A model generated the notes under the pieces. The model was not told the DNA's origin, did not search any database, and saw only the letters and a program-made list of their open reading frames with translations. DNA of 64,000 nt, taken from Ornithodoros turicata (lineage: Eukaryota; Arthropoda; Arachnida; Ixodida; Argasidae). The translations under genes were made by a program, and so were the position numbers. Of this stretch, positions 30,206 to 39,908 are shown in pieces (the first letter of the stretch is position 1; every line of letters begins with the position of its first letter). The stretch covers positions 28,689,482 to 28,753,481 of the forward strand of contig NC_088205.1 in the NCBI RefSeq assembly GCF_037126465.1, written 5' to 3'.

Positions 30206-31469
30206 ATTTGAAATGCAACGTTAGATTGGTTCTGCCTTTGGACCGCAACGGCAAACGTCTTCCCGTTTCGTCCGCGAGAACGATCGTCACTGAGGGAATT
30301 TCGAATTGAGACAGGTTAAAATACTGGATGTTATCTAACGTGTAGGTGACGACGTGCTTGTCTTTCTCGTAATAAAAGGGTAGTATTTTTAATATAGGTT
30401 TTTTCCCGCTCCCCACGTACGTGGGTTCCACGATATCCGTGTACACGATTATGTTGTGAAACGGGGGTTCCAGGAGTACCTCGACGGAGCTCGTAGCATC
30501 CTCATCCCTTGTGAACACGGTACGCGATTCGAAGCCCAAAAGCACGGCCAGGTACTCGGAAAGTCTTAGGGTGGAGGTGCCCTCGGAAAGCCGAATTTTA
30601 CATTTCTGTTCGGTTCCGTCGAAGCTGAAGCGCGCGCGTTCGCCTACGCGCTGATTAATCGCATTTAGAAGTGCTTGCGGCGTCGCATAATAGCCGGGAG
30701 GCAGATGTACTTGCAAAGATCGAGGAATTTTCGTCTTGATCGTGAAAGAAAATTGACGCGCTACGGGGAGAGAGACGCGTAGCGTTTCTTCGTGTCCCTC
30801 GACGGGTGTGAGATGTAGCAGCTTGACAAAGGGTTCCGGTACGTGCAACCCTTTCGGTGTTTTCAGAGAGTACACGTTATCCGCGAATTCTAGCGAGGCG
30901 TCCAGCTTGTGCGTCTGGAAATACTTGTTGAGTGTGTTCCGTAGGGACGTGGTTTCCGAATTCAGAGTGACGTCGCCGAAAGCGACGGGTGCGGCGTGCT
31001 CCAATAAGATGGAGGTGGCTTCGCGTTCGCTCAATTTGGGGGGTTTCACCGCACGACCTGCTTCGCGGGACGCTAGCGAGGCGTCGAGCGCCTGTGCGAG
31101 CCGAGGGTTCAATTCCACGGCTTTCACGTCCACGGGTAAGACGAAGTCGTATCGCGATTTATTGTACGCGAAAGAAACGTCGAATTCCGAAAGGGCTTTT
31201 CCCAAATCCCTCTCGAGATCCGAGGTGACACGAAAAGTTCTGCCGGCTTCCACCGTGTCCTCGAAAGAAACCTCGATTTTCGCATCTTGCCTTTCGTACC
31301 CGATATTTAAAAAATCGTTACTTATGCTGAGATCCATCAGACCGACTTTATACCGATTCGAGAGCTGAAGCGGACTATCGAAAGCTACCGTGAAGGCGTT
31401 GAGTTTATTCGAGGGAAACTTATCCATGCTGGCGTTCGAGAGCAGGTGGACGTAGATGTCCGACATCAT
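30195..31469 (-). CDS. Minor capsid (penton-like) protein (A)
   Basis: The reading frame is open further upstream, but the likely start is the MMSDIY pair at 31466-31469, right at the integrase stop. The product is about 424 residues. The N-terminus (YVHLLSNASMDKFPSNKLNAF) and the following strand-rich region are typical of the Polinton minor capsid/penton protein, which fills the vertices. B has a homolog with one in-frame stop (37078-38370). Confidence 0.8.
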   Translation of the reverse strand: MMSDIYVHLLSNASMDKFPSNKLNAFTVAFDSPLQLSNRYKVGLMDLSISNDFLNIGYERQDAKIEVSFEDTVEAGRTFRVTSDLERDLGKALSEFDVSFAYNKSRYDFVLPVDVKAVELNPRLAQALDASLASREAGRAVKPPKLSEREATSILLEHAAPVAFGDVTLNSETTSLRNTLNKYFQTHKLDASLEFADNVYSLKTPKGLHVPEPFVKLLHLTPVEGHEETLRVSLPVARQFSFTIKTKIPRSLQVHLPPGYYATPQALLNAINQRVGERARFSFDGTEQKCKIRLSEGTSTLRLSEYLAVLLGFESRTVFTRDEDATSSVEVLLEPPFHNIIVYTDIVEPTYVGSGKKPILKILPFYYEKDKHVVTYTLDNIQYFNLSQFEIPSVTIVLADETGRRLPLRSKGRTNLTLHFKYVP

Positions 31470-32523
31470 TTCCCAATCTTGACCACGTCGCTGCTCGGAA
31501 CCCAACTGTCGTGTTCTTTGTCGTAACCGAACCAGCGAACCAAGGAGAAGCTCTGACCGTTCAGTTGCTTCTTTCTGAGCACTTTCGTTACTGGCCAAGG
31601 CTGATTGGCGTCTCGGGTTACGACGAGTACCTCCTCCGGGTAGAAAGATCCGTCCACTTCCTTACCCCGGTAATCTTCCAGGTGTACGACGGGAGGAGAG
31701 GTGTCTCTCAGGCGGGAGACGGTGAAAATCTGAGGCGACCAACTCCCTTCCGAGCTCTTATGAAAACCTTTTCTGTGAAGTAGGACCCTCACTTTATCCC
31801 CCAGTTTGAGCTTCTTTTTCACGGAGGGTACGACGGGCTTCCCATTTATCTTATTGAACAGCTCCAATTCGTTTTCGGGCGTGACTTCGGACGGGCTGAT
31901 GCCCAAAGTCCTGTGTTTGGTGGTGTTGTAGTCGCGCACGATCTTGGGAAGCGCGGAAACGAAGTGGTATTTTCCCGTTACTCTAAAATAACGGAATATT
32001 CTGTCGCGTAAAGTCGTATGACGCGCTCTGCCTGCGACGCTTTGATTACTGGAGAGAAGGTAGAATACATCTGTACCTTCTTTCGTGAGAGATACTCCTT
32101 GACGGTCTTGTTGTAGAATTCCCCACCTCTGTCGCAAAAGATGCGTGTAGGTACGTTACCTCCCCGAAAAAGTCTTATCATGGCCCTTTTCATTTCGGCG
32201 GGGCGCTTCGTCTTTAGCGGGAGGGTGCGCAGAAAGCGGGAGAGGGAATCGATTGCCACGAGAATGTAGCGGTAGCCACCGTTGAATCTCTTGTATTTTG
32301 AAAAATCGGCGAGGTCCATTTGCCACACGTCGTTGATCTTGAGCGCGATGATGCGTCTCCTATTAAACTTTCTTCTGACCGGATGGTGGAGCGTGTAGGC
32401 ATCCAGCTTTCTGAGAATGGCGAGAGCCTTCTTTTTGCTCAAGTGATGCGCTTTTCTATAGCGTTCCACACCCCCCAAACCACCCTCTGGTTTCTCATAT
32501 CCCTCCATAAGTCGTCCACGCAA
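31466..32523 (-). pseudogene. DDE integrase with chromodomain (A), frameshifted
   Basis: This is a retroviral-type integrase: VWQMDLADF (first Asp), FCDRGGEFYN (second Asp) and ASQAERVIR (Glu). A connector domain and a C-terminal chromodomain (FSLVRWFGYDKEHDSWVP) follow. The frame changes between 32137 and 31978, shortly after the catalytic Glu, so the chromodomain is out of frame. The B homolog at 38354-39385 is intact. The enzyme would insert the linear element with 6-bp TSDs. Confidence 0.9.
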
Positions 32524-32971
32524 TGGAGGCTTGCTGCTGCTGCTGCTGCTGTTGAGGCTCGCGAGATTTGGGTAGAGAAATCAGACGCAATAGTTTCGAG
32601 ACTTTGGGGAACCAGGAAGGTTTCTTTCCCGTTTTACGTTGCAACAAATAATTGACGAGTTCGTAAACGGAGGAGTGTCTGATGGGCTTGCCCGACACGG
32701 AGACACAACCCTCGCGATCCCAGGAAAGAACCTTCTTTAATTCCGAGACGACCCTTTCCGCTTCCTCTTCGTCCACCTCTGGAGAGAGGAGCGAATAGTC
32801 AAAGTCATTTGTAGCGTCGGACGCCTTGTTTTTATTGTCGTAGGGGTCAAATCCGTACTGCTTGAGTATACGATACAGTGCTTGCAGTATGAGTTTCACT
32901 TTGACGTCGTCACTCTCCTTCGAGGAAAGAATGTTTCCGATGGAGGTGGTCACTTCAATTCTCTTGGCCAT
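32495..32971 (-). CDS. Conserved Polinton protein upstream of integrase (A)
   Basis: The 158-residue protein begins MAKRIEV. It has a helical first half, a LSWDREGCVSVSGKPIRHSSV segment near residue 83, and a PSWFPKV box near residue 118. A polyglutamine run (8 Q) lies near the C-terminus. The family is conserved across Polintons but not assigned a function. It overlaps the integrase by 29 bp and the upstream gene by 17 bp. The homolog in B is 39382-39906. Confidence 0.75.
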   Translation of the reverse strand: MAKRIEVTTSIGNILSSKESDDVKVKLILQALYRILKQYGFDPYDNKNKASDATNDFDYSLLSPEVDEEEAERVVSELKKVLSWDREGCVSVSGKPIRHSSVYELVNYLLQRKTGKKPSWFPKVSKLLRLISLPKSREPQQQQQQQQASIAWTTYGGI

Positions 32972-33299
32972 TGGCGAAAAGGTTCAACACGGCGGAAAGC
33001 AGGAGAGGAACCACCGACGAAAGAACGCCCTGTCCTCGCTGCTGAGACAGATAGCGCTTCAAACGTTGCGGATTCTTGTGAATCTTTTTGTAGGCGAGCC
33101 GTCGTAAAAAGCGTTTGTGCTTCTTCAAACGCGCGAACGTATCTGGAGCTAGAGCCACCTTTCCGTTCAATACATTGAGGCAAATTTCGGAGAGGTGTTT
33201 CATGTCGGACGAGGACGAACGTCTCAAGACGTCGCGGCGGCGTGGAGGGGGTAGAGTGGAGAGTACTTTGAGTAAAGTGAGGTGAGGGCGGAGATTCAT
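32955..33299 (-). CDS. Small conserved Polinton protein with hydrophobic C-terminus (A)
   Basis: The 114-residue protein starts with a HLTLLKVLSTLPP segment. It continues with LSEICLNVLNGKVALAP near residue 40 and a Lys/Arg-rich stretch, and ends RGQGVLSSVVPLLLSAVLN, a glycine then a hydrophobic helix. The layout (basic, then hydrophobic or amphipathic tail) suggests a virion-associated DNA- or membrane-binding protein, but the function is unproven. It overlaps the ATPase stop by 4 bp. The homolog in B is 39909-40274. Confidence 0.8.
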   Translation of the reverse strand: MNLRPHLTLLKVLSTLPPPRRRDVLRRSSSSDMKHLSEICLNVLNGKVALAPDTFARLKKHKRFLRRLAYKKIHKNPQRLKRYLSQQRGQGVLSSVVPLLLSAVLNLFANGQEN

Positions 33300-33931
33300 T
33301 TCGGAGCGTAGATATATTGACGTTCTCCCGGAAAGATATTGCTACGCAACCTGTGATCCTCGTGCGTATAGTTGTGAAGATCCACGAGTAAATATGCGTG
33401 GGGCGACGACATCGCTTGTTTATATGCGTCCAGAAAATACTCCAATCTTTTTCTGCCAAATAGCTGTTGGCCGAAATGTTCCATCTGGTGCACGCTGCGC
33501 ACGGTGCGCCACAGGACGACGTAACTGGCGTTGTAGGATATTGTTCTAAAATGGCTACTGTCGAAAAAGATGTTTTGAACGAGTAAGAAGATCGACGCGT
33601 TGGCGTGGTGAGAACCCCGAATGAAAAGATCGGTCACCTCCTTCAAGGAACCGGCGTCGGTCATGTGATCGTCGACGACGATCAGCGTAGCGCGCGACGT
33701 GTCCCACTCTCGCGGTAGCTCCTTGGTAAATTTTACGGAGTCCCCGAATTCGTCCTGCATGCTCGGCGAAGCATATTTCTGCACGTAGAATATTTGTGAC
33801 GGAGGCTTGTCTACCACGTCGTTCAGGTTCCTCAACACGTTAGCAACGAAAGTAGATTTGCCGCACATGGAGGGGCCGCTTAAGATACAGCGAAAGGGAT
33901 GACGGAAACGAAAAGGTTCGGGGGAAGACAT
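33296..33931 (-). CDS. A32-like genome-packaging ATPase (A)
   Basis: I chose the ATG at 33931, because codons further upstream are not ATG. The product is about 211 residues. Walker A is GPSMCGKSTFV near residue 18 and Walker B is TLIVVDDHM near residue 80. A sensor-like SIFLLVQNIFF follows. This is the FtsK/HerA-type packaging ATPase of Polintons and large DNA viruses, which pumps DNA into the capsid. The frame is intact. The B homolog is 40271-40897. Confidence 0.9.
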   Translation of the reverse strand: MSSPEPFRFRHPFRCILSGPSMCGKSTFVANVLRNLNDVVDKPPSQIFYVQKYASPSMQDEFGDSVKFTKELPREWDTSRATLIVVDDHMTDAGSLKEVTDLFIRGSHHANASIFLLVQNIFFDSSHFRTISYNASYVVLWRTVRSVHQMEHFGQQLFGRKRLEYFLDAYKQAMSSPHAYLLVDLHNYTHEDHRLRSNIFPGERQYIYAPK

Positions 33932-34001
33932 GTTGCGTGCGTACACGTTGCACGAAGAAAAAGAAGAGACTGAGACTCGAAGAGAAATGTATCGCTTTTA
34001 T

Positions 34002-34277
34002 TTACACATCCTCGTCGTCGTCCTCTACATCGGAACTGCGTTCCCAATACAGATTGTCCAGGCTAAAGTTGGACTTCTTTTTCGCCAGTCTGTCCGCCGC
34101 TAAGATGCGGTCGAGCGTCTTCATCTTGTCCTGACACATTTCTTGACGCGCTTGCAACCATTCCAGGCGGTGGACTTGAAAGGCTTCCTCCACGATGCCG
34201 CGAATAAATTCGCGAAGTTCTTCGTTTTTTGTCTTTTCCTTGCGACGACGAGAAGCGCAGGAGAATAAACCACACAT
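34002..34277 (-). CDS. Short protein with Cys/basic N-terminus and acidic tail (A)
   Basis: From the ATG at 34277 the product is about 91 residues. An N-terminal MCGLFSCASRRRK looks like a lipid- or membrane-association signal. A long charged helix, possibly a coiled coil, follows, and then an acidic end (SSDVEDDDEDV). The B counterpart at 40954-41160 has a similar MxxLFxxC start and helical body. It is the first gene inside the right TIR and uses the TIR promoter. The function is unknown. Confidence 0.65.
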   Translation of the reverse strand: MCGLFSCASRRRKEKTKNEELREFIRGIVEEAFQVHRLEWLQARQEMCQDKMKTLDRILAADRLAKKKSNFSLDNLYWERSSDVEDDDEDV

Positions 34278-34303
34278 GGCGTTTTTCACGTATCGCTCAG
34301 AAT

Positions 34304-35368
34304 GATGACGCGAGCGCGGTGCGCGCTGCCTTTATAGAGATAAACGCGCGCGCAAAGAAACGAGAATGAAAGCGAAACTGAAAAGCCACCCGTCGCCGCT
34401 AGGAGCGCGCGCGCGCGCAGCGGAGAGCCGAAACCGAAAACACCCGCGGGCGGCGCAGAGGGAGCTAGGAGCGCGCGCGCGCGCGCGCGCATGCGCGGTC
34501 GGGTGGAGCAGAGGGCGCTAGGAGCGCGCGCATGCGTAGCACCCGTAGAGTGGCGCTTACGTCAGTCCACCTCTGGCTCTCGTTGGGAGAAGACGTGCGG
34601 TCGTTCGCTCCGTCGTCACTTGATCCCTGGCTGTCGACGAGAGCGGACGCTCCGTCGCAGCGGGGAAAAAAGGTGAGTGATTTACCGATGTTTGTGCGTT
34701 GTTTTACCGTGCTCGTGTTAAGCCTTTTCTCGCATGTTTAGACTTGTTTAGCGGTGTCCAAGCCTGTTGACGCACGTTTACCATCGTGTGGTTCCCGCCT
34801 TGTGTTAGCCGCGAAGTGTTGTGACGCTGTGGTTAGGCCTTGTCGATTGCCTTAAGCCTTTCCCCCCCGATGTGTAGTGTTTTCTCCGTGCTGTTTAGCA
34901 GTAGCGGTTAGGCCTTTTCCCCGCGCTCTGGCATGCTTAGACTTGTCGAGCAGTGTTGCCATTTTTACGTGTCGCTAGTACTTTCATGTTCTCTTTCTCG
35001 TATAGAGCTACGATGCTGGCGCCATCTGGTGTGATGCCTTGGAACTAGCGTGCCACCTGCCTCTGCAACCGTCGTGCTCCAGTCGCCCGCACAGGCGGGA
35101 TTTCTTCAAGATGGCGTCGTTGATTTTCAAATAAATCATTTCCTACTGTCTGCTTCCTTTCTATCTAGTTTTTTATTTCCTACAACCCGAGTTTTACATA
35201 GAAAATCCACGACAAGTATTGCACTGAGTCAGATTTTGCCAAATTTCAAAATTTTAAAAATTTAAATTTTTTTAAAAAATTTAAAGTAATTTTACAATAA
35301 TTTAAAGTAAAATGTGCAATACTTGCCGTGGATTTTCTGTGTAAATCTTGGGTTGTTACATTACTACT
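34304..35368 (-). repeat. Polinton A right terminal inverted repeat
   Basis: About 1065 bp form the inverse of 19981-21035, ending …ACATTACTACT. It includes the same CG-rich, alternating GCGC tract (34405-34500). The TATA box at its inner edge is at 34331-34336. Confidence 0.95.
34331..34336 (-). promoter_or_regulatory. TATA box at inner edge of right TIR (A)
   Basis: The minus-strand TATAAA is the mirror of 21002-21007 and lies about 55 bp upstream of the ATG at 34277. Confidence 0.6.
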
Positions 35369-36173
35369 AACCTCGCACAGTATAACACGCTGGATGTTTC
35401 TTCAGTATAGACTGGTGAGAGAGGAAAGTTGAGTTACTGACTTTGACTTTACGTAATGACAGTACTGCATTGTGTATCTTGATTTGATGTTGATGAGTTT
35501 CTCCTGGACCAGTCAATAAGCGATGCATGTCGCTGGCGTGCACAGCAGACACCCTAACATCCAATCCCGGTAATAATAGCTTAATTTGATCTGTCAAATC
35601 CGTATTAACACGCATGACAACTTCAAATAGTTTGCCACCACTTGTTCTAGAAATGAGTGCTTTAGCAACATGCGAATTTGGATCGTTTGCGGCATGTTCA
35701 CCTGAATCATAAATATACATTCCGCAATCATCTACCGTTTTCTGAAGATGCGTGTTGGTGTGGAGCAAAGTATCAAGCATACATAGGTAGGAATTCAAAC
35801 AATTTGGTGATACCAATCGCTGATTGATATACACATTAATATACTTAAACATTGCAGCTCCCAAGTTATTCACGGGGAATACAACATCGTTGACTACACC
35901 ATCCGCCGTTCTTGTATACGGATCACTCCCATCGCTTCTCAATATCTGCATAGTTAGTTTAATGTACATACTAGGAACATCGAGATAGAGATCGGATAAG
36001 TTGCTTATATTCCATTCAATCGTAGATTCGCCGCCTGTAATTGTTGATATAGGGTAGAATAATTGATTCTCGCATGATTCTATAGAAATTTGAGTGGGTG
36101 GGATTTGAAAAAGCTCACACTCCCCCTTCAAAACCTATTCGGACTGGGCGTGGACTACGTTGACCAGTGACAT
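35369..36173 (-). pseudogene. Major capsid protein (B), N-terminal part
   Basis: This is the N-terminal two thirds of the double-jelly-roll MCP: NQLFYPIST, DVVFPVNNLGAAMFKYINVYIN, a central loop, and LLLPGLDVRV. The ATG at 36173 reads into an in-frame TAG at 36135-36137 twelve codons later, and the frame is open from there to the Polinton A insertion at 35369. The gene is thus broken twice, by the stop and by the insertion. The rest is at 19472-19980. Confidence 0.85.
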
Positions 36174-36737
36174 GTTTGCGACTGAATACGATTGTCACCC
36201 TCTCCCATGTTTTATTTTTTAGGATTGTTTACCTGTAGCCACTTATTTCCCCTTTTTCCCACCCCTCCACTTCTTTCAAGTTGGAAGAGATTGTGTCGCT
36301 TCTAAGAAGAAATGAATCGTTTTCTCAGCTCTTTCTAAGCATCTTCCCATGACGTATGGTAACGAGTACAAAATCCGATCCCGTGTCGAGACCTCCGGCG
36401 TCGTTTCGCGACTCTTCCTAAGCAGCTTTTTATCGCATCTTCCCACGACCTATGGTAACGAGTACGAAATGCGATCCCGTGTCGAGACCGCCGATACCCA
36501 CCACTTCTAACGGTTTTCTTTCAAATTGGACAACTCCGTGTCGATGCGCCGGTTCTAACGGCTTTTTTTACTTACCCCCACCGCAATCCGTTATCGTCGC
36601 GACCTCCCGTGTCGATGCGCCGGTTCTAATGGCTTTTTTAAGTGGACAGTCGCACTTATCCCCACCGCAATCTTGCCTTATTTCCCACATTTTTACTATC
36701 CAGTCAGACAAACGGACGCCAGCGTTGACGAAAATAT
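36174..36737. repeat. Intergenic tandem duplications (B)
   Basis: There is no gene here. Two imperfect tandem duplications occur. In one, TATGGTAACGAGTAC…GATCCCGTGTCGAGAC recurs at about 36355-36390 and 36452-36490. In the other, CGTGTCGATGCGCCGGTTCTAA recurs at about 36537 and 36608, each followed by CCCCACCGCAATC. They lie between MCP and the pX-like gene. Confidence 0.6.
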
Positions 36738-37088
36738 TTATTCCTCACTCCAATTGGGTTGCTTGCCAAAGACATCTTTTCTTCTTCTTTTCCTACGTCT
36801 GCCACCGCCGCCAGCAAAATCTTTTAACACTTGCGACTTAAGCTCGGATGCACTGTTTCTAATGGCTTCTTTCAGATGTTGACCATCTGATAGCTTTCGT
36901 GCCAGGTTTTTTGCTGCATTCATTGCGGTCTTAGTAACGTATGGATGTGCTCGTCGCAGGAGTGGTAATGCAAACTTGCGCAATGATTTAAAGAATCCAC
37001 TGCCCCTCTGGAACATCGGTCCTGAGTACGGCATAATATTGCCCAGTCCGTGACCGCAGTGGATTTCCGGGATTTCTTTAAGATACAT
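36738..37088 (-). CDS. Adenovirus pX/pVI-like core or membrane-active protein (B)
   Basis: The 116-residue basic protein has YSGPMFQRGSG near residue 21 and a hydrophobic/basic amphipathic helix (FKSLRKFALPLLRR). A Gly run and a RRRKRRRKDVF tail follow. It is homologous to 29870-30205 in A. The C-terminus and downstream sequence also resemble a remnant in the middle of Polinton C (about 51785-51905). Confidence 0.8.
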   Translation of the reverse strand: MYLKEIPEIHCGHGLGNIMPYSGPMFQRGSGFFKSLRKFALPLLRRAHPYVTKTAMNAAKNLARKLSDGQHLKEAIRNSASELKSQVLKDFAGGGGRRRKRRRKDVFGKQPNWSEE

Positions 37089-38370
37089 GTCTAAAATGTA
37101 GAGCTAGAGCTGTTTTGCCCGGTCCTTTGAAGTGGAGAGGTCGACCAGAGTCGTCACACAACTTAATTGAAATGAAATTTATTTCATTATGCAATAGCTT
37201 AAAATATTGTATGTTTTGAAAAGCATAATGAATGATACTGTCTTCCTTTGCAGAGTATGGAACTAATTTTAATATGGGAAACTTCTTTGCACCCAAGTGC
37301 GATGATTCGATAATATCGCAATAAACTATAAAATGATGGAATAATGGTGTAAGTCTGAGGTGTGTGTTTCCAATTGTACTGTTCGCAAAAGTTGTAAGTG
37401 GTGCAAAACCTAGCCTATTAGAGAGGTATTCTGATAGATGAATAGTAACACCGTCAATTGGGTTGATAGTGCAGAGCTTTCTCTCGTTACTATATGTGAG
37501 TAGAGCTTTGCCTTCTAATTGATTGTTGATTGTATGTAGCAGTAATTTCGGAGTTTCATAATGATCTGGTGGAATAGTTATTCTTTTTGTAACAAGTACT
37601 TCTTTCTCTATAATCAAGTCATAAGTGCGTTCAAATGGATCTCCATAGTAGTAGGCTGTATCATCTTTTATATTAAAATTATTTAATCTGAGGAGATTCT
37701 TGAGCTGTTCTGGAATAGCAAAGAGACTGTGTAATGGCTGTGTCAATCTATAACTATTCTCCCGGAATGTTACATTTGCTTCAATTTTGTGTGTTTTAAA
37801 AAAGCGATTTCATGTTGTCTTGATAGAACAACCTGGAATGAATGCGATCAAGCCATTTGAAGTAAGAATAGAAATTTCTTCTAGTATGCATAGCTGCGAA
37901 GCGAATTCCTCTCGAAGGAATGTGTCCTGACGAGGCACCTTAGAACCTATCACAATATTGCCTTGAATGGTTGACACTCCAATGGTCTCTTGCAAGTTTT
38001 CATCTATAAATTTAATTGACCGAACAGAATGTGGTAAACGGAATACATATCTCCCTTCAATATAATTGATAGAACTGTTCAAGTCTTTAAAAAGCTCTAG
38101 AAGGGCCATTTCGATAGTTTTTTTAACGATAATAGTCTTGCGAACCTCTGCAAATTCTTTGTAATCAACCTGCATGACACCATCATCACTCCGCGGTATA
38201 TTGTAGAATAGATTACAGATCGATAGTTCTTGTAATCCAACTTCATACTTTCCACTCAGTTGTAGGGGTGCATTCAAAGCAATTGTAAAGTTGTCCAGTG
38301 TATTTGTTGGATATAATTCGGTACAATCATTGGACAGGAGGTACATATAAAACTCAGAGCCTGGCAACAT
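37078..38370 (-). pseudogene. Minor capsid (penton-like) protein (B), one in-frame stop
   Basis: The likely start is the ATG at 38370 (MLPGSEFYMYLLSND), which aligns with the A start. An in-frame TGA at 37810-37812 interrupts the gene between the two strand-rich halves, and the frame continues unchanged to 37078. Everything else aligns with 30195-31469. The damage is a single substitution-type stop, so decay is recent or the stop is a sequencing or population variant. Confidence 0.8.
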
Positions 38371-39385
38371 CGTGCACTGGAACCCACGAATTAAATGAAT
38401 CGTCATAACCAGCCCACTTCACTTTATAATGAGTGACTCCATCAATTTTCTTACTGGATATATTTTTTTCAATTGGATATGGGTCATCAGGCTCTTTAAT
38501 AACGCGCTGCAATTCGTTTGCATAATATGTGCCCTCTTCTTCTACACCATCTGGGCCTGCAATGTAAAAGACAGGTGGATCTGTTTTCTTATACCTCGAA
38601 ATTGTATAGATAACGTGAGACCAGTGTCCTGTGTACCCCTTGTCAAATATTGATCGATTCAATAGAACACGAACTTGCTGGCCAATTTCGAATGGTATTG
38701 TGATGTCATCATCTTTTTTACTATTGAGTCTATTGAAGAGCTCAACCTCGTTACTTTCATTCACTTCATTCGGTGCCATTTTAATAGTTCTATGATAAGA
38801 ATTGTTATAACCTTCTATAATCTTTGGAAGAATTTTAAGGTACTTGTGATGTCCTTTACTACGGAAATAACGGAATAGGCGACCTTTAATAGTCCTAACG
38901 GCACGCTCTGCTAGACAAGATTTATTAATTGAAAAAGAATGATAGAGGGCTATACCATGACGCCTACACCAAGCCTGCACATGTTTGTTGAAGAACTCAG
39001 ACCCCTGATCCACATGGATTAGCCGTGGGGTTTCCCCTCTCTGTCGATAAATCTTCATAAATCCTTTCTTCACATCTTCACCTCGCTTGGTCTTGAGAGG
39101 TGTGGCCATGACTTGCCTCGACAAACAGTCTATCACAAGCAGTATGTATGAGAATCCTTTATTGTATTTCTTGTATTGGATGAATGAAATGAGGTCTGCT
39201 TGATGTAGATCATTCAGGTGGAGTGAGATGACTTTCCTTCTCTTAAATCTTCGTCTTGCATCTTTGTGGAGAGTATAGACGTCATCGCGTTGTAATTCTT
39301 GTTGTGCTTCTTTCCTTGTGATTTTCCGTGCTTTTTTATATCGTTTGACCCCTCCGAGCCCGCCGTCAGGTGATCTGTAGCTCAT
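38354..39385 (-). CDS. DDE integrase with chromodomain (B), intact
   Basis: The intact frame is 343 residues. Catalytic motifs are LHQADLISF (first Asp), IHVDQGSEFFN (second Asp) and SCLAERAVR (Glu, 35 residues on). A C-terminal chromodomain (VTHYKVKWAGYDDSFNSWVP) would target chromatin. It starts 4 bp inside the end of the upstream gene (ATGA overlap) and ends near the minor capsid start. It is the best-preserved integrase in the window. Confidence 0.92.
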   Translation of the reverse strand: MSYRSPDGGLGGVKRYKKARKITRKEAQQELQRDDVYTLHKDARRRFKRRKVISLHLNDLHQADLISFIQYKKYNKGFSYILLVIDCLSRQVMATPLKTKRGEDVKKGFMKIYRQRGETPRLIHVDQGSEFFNKHVQAWCRRHGIALYHSFSINKSCLAERAVRTIKGRLFRYFRSKGHHKYLKILPKIIEGYNNSYHRTIKMAPNEVNESNEVELFNRLNSKKDDDITIPFEIGQQVRVLLNRSIFDKGYTGHWSHVIYTISRYKKTDPPVFYIAGPDGVEEEGTYYANELQRVIKEPDDPYPIEKNISSKKIDGVTHYKVKWAGYDDSFNSWVPVHDVARL

Positions 39386-39906
39386 TCGTCCGAGAAATAT
39401 TCTTCATCCGAAGATGAAATCAACTTTGTTCTTTGCGGCGACTTGTAGGTCTCCCACAATATTTTCTTCTTTGATTTTCTTTTCTGTCTGATCTTGTGTG
39501 ATGGTAGAAGTTTTGACACCTTTAGAAACCAAGCGGGCCTCACTCGTTTATGACCGGATAGGTACAAGACCAATTCCATTATACTAGAGCCTTGAATGGT
39601 TTTGTTGTTATGAATGATTTCTCCTTTTTCATTCCATGACAAACTCCTCGGTATCGCTGACACTATGCGCCTAACTTTTTTAATATTTATATTATCTGGT
39701 AGAGCGTCATAATCGAACTTTCTGCTAATACTTTCCTCCATTTGTAATGGTTTTATTATTGGCGGATCTGATTCTATTGTCGGTTTCAATTGATTTTTTA
39801 TAGTGTAGTACATAGCTGTTAGCATACGCTTTACCTTTACATCTTCACTTTCATTAGATTCCAAAATAGTGTCCACTGGATTTAATACCTCGATTTTTGT
39901 TGCCAT
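39382..39906 (-). CDS. Conserved Polinton protein upstream of integrase (B)
   Basis: The 174-residue protein starts MATKIEV at 39906; the codon upstream is not ATG. It shares with A (32495-32971) the SLSWNEKGEIIHNNKTI segment and the PAWFLKV box. It ends in a Lys-rich then Ser/Asp/Glu-rich tail. The function is unknown. It sits in the ATPase-to-integrase overlapping gene block. Confidence 0.75.
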   Translation of the reverse strand: MATKIEVLNPVDTILESNESEDVKVKRMLTAMYYTIKNQLKPTIESDPPIIKPLQMEESISRKFDYDALPDNINIKKVRRIVSAIPRSLSWNEKGEIIHNNKTIQGSSIMELVLYLSGHKRVRPAWFLKVSKLLPSHKIRQKRKSKKKILWETYKSPQRTKLISSSDEEYFSDE

Positions 39907-39908
39907 TT

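Larger units (their letters stand above)
19981..35368. mobile_element. Polinton/Maverick A (GC-rich), nested in Polinton B
   Basis: A is 15,388 bp with AACCTC TSDs and inverted repeats of about 1.05 kb. It has the same gene order as B, is markedly richer in G+C, and is diverged at protein level. It therefore belongs to a different lineage that landed in a resident element. Only polB (SINE plus frameshift) and the integrase (frameshift) are broken. Protease, MCP, pX-like, minor capsid, ATPase and small genes are open, so it is relatively young. Genes at both ends are driven inward from promoters inside the inverted repeats. Confidence 0.95.

Noticed and set aside
30808..31368. Plus-strand open frame of about 186 codons
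   Set aside because: It is antisense to the minor capsid gene of Polinton A, with Ser/Arg-biased composition and no homolog in B.
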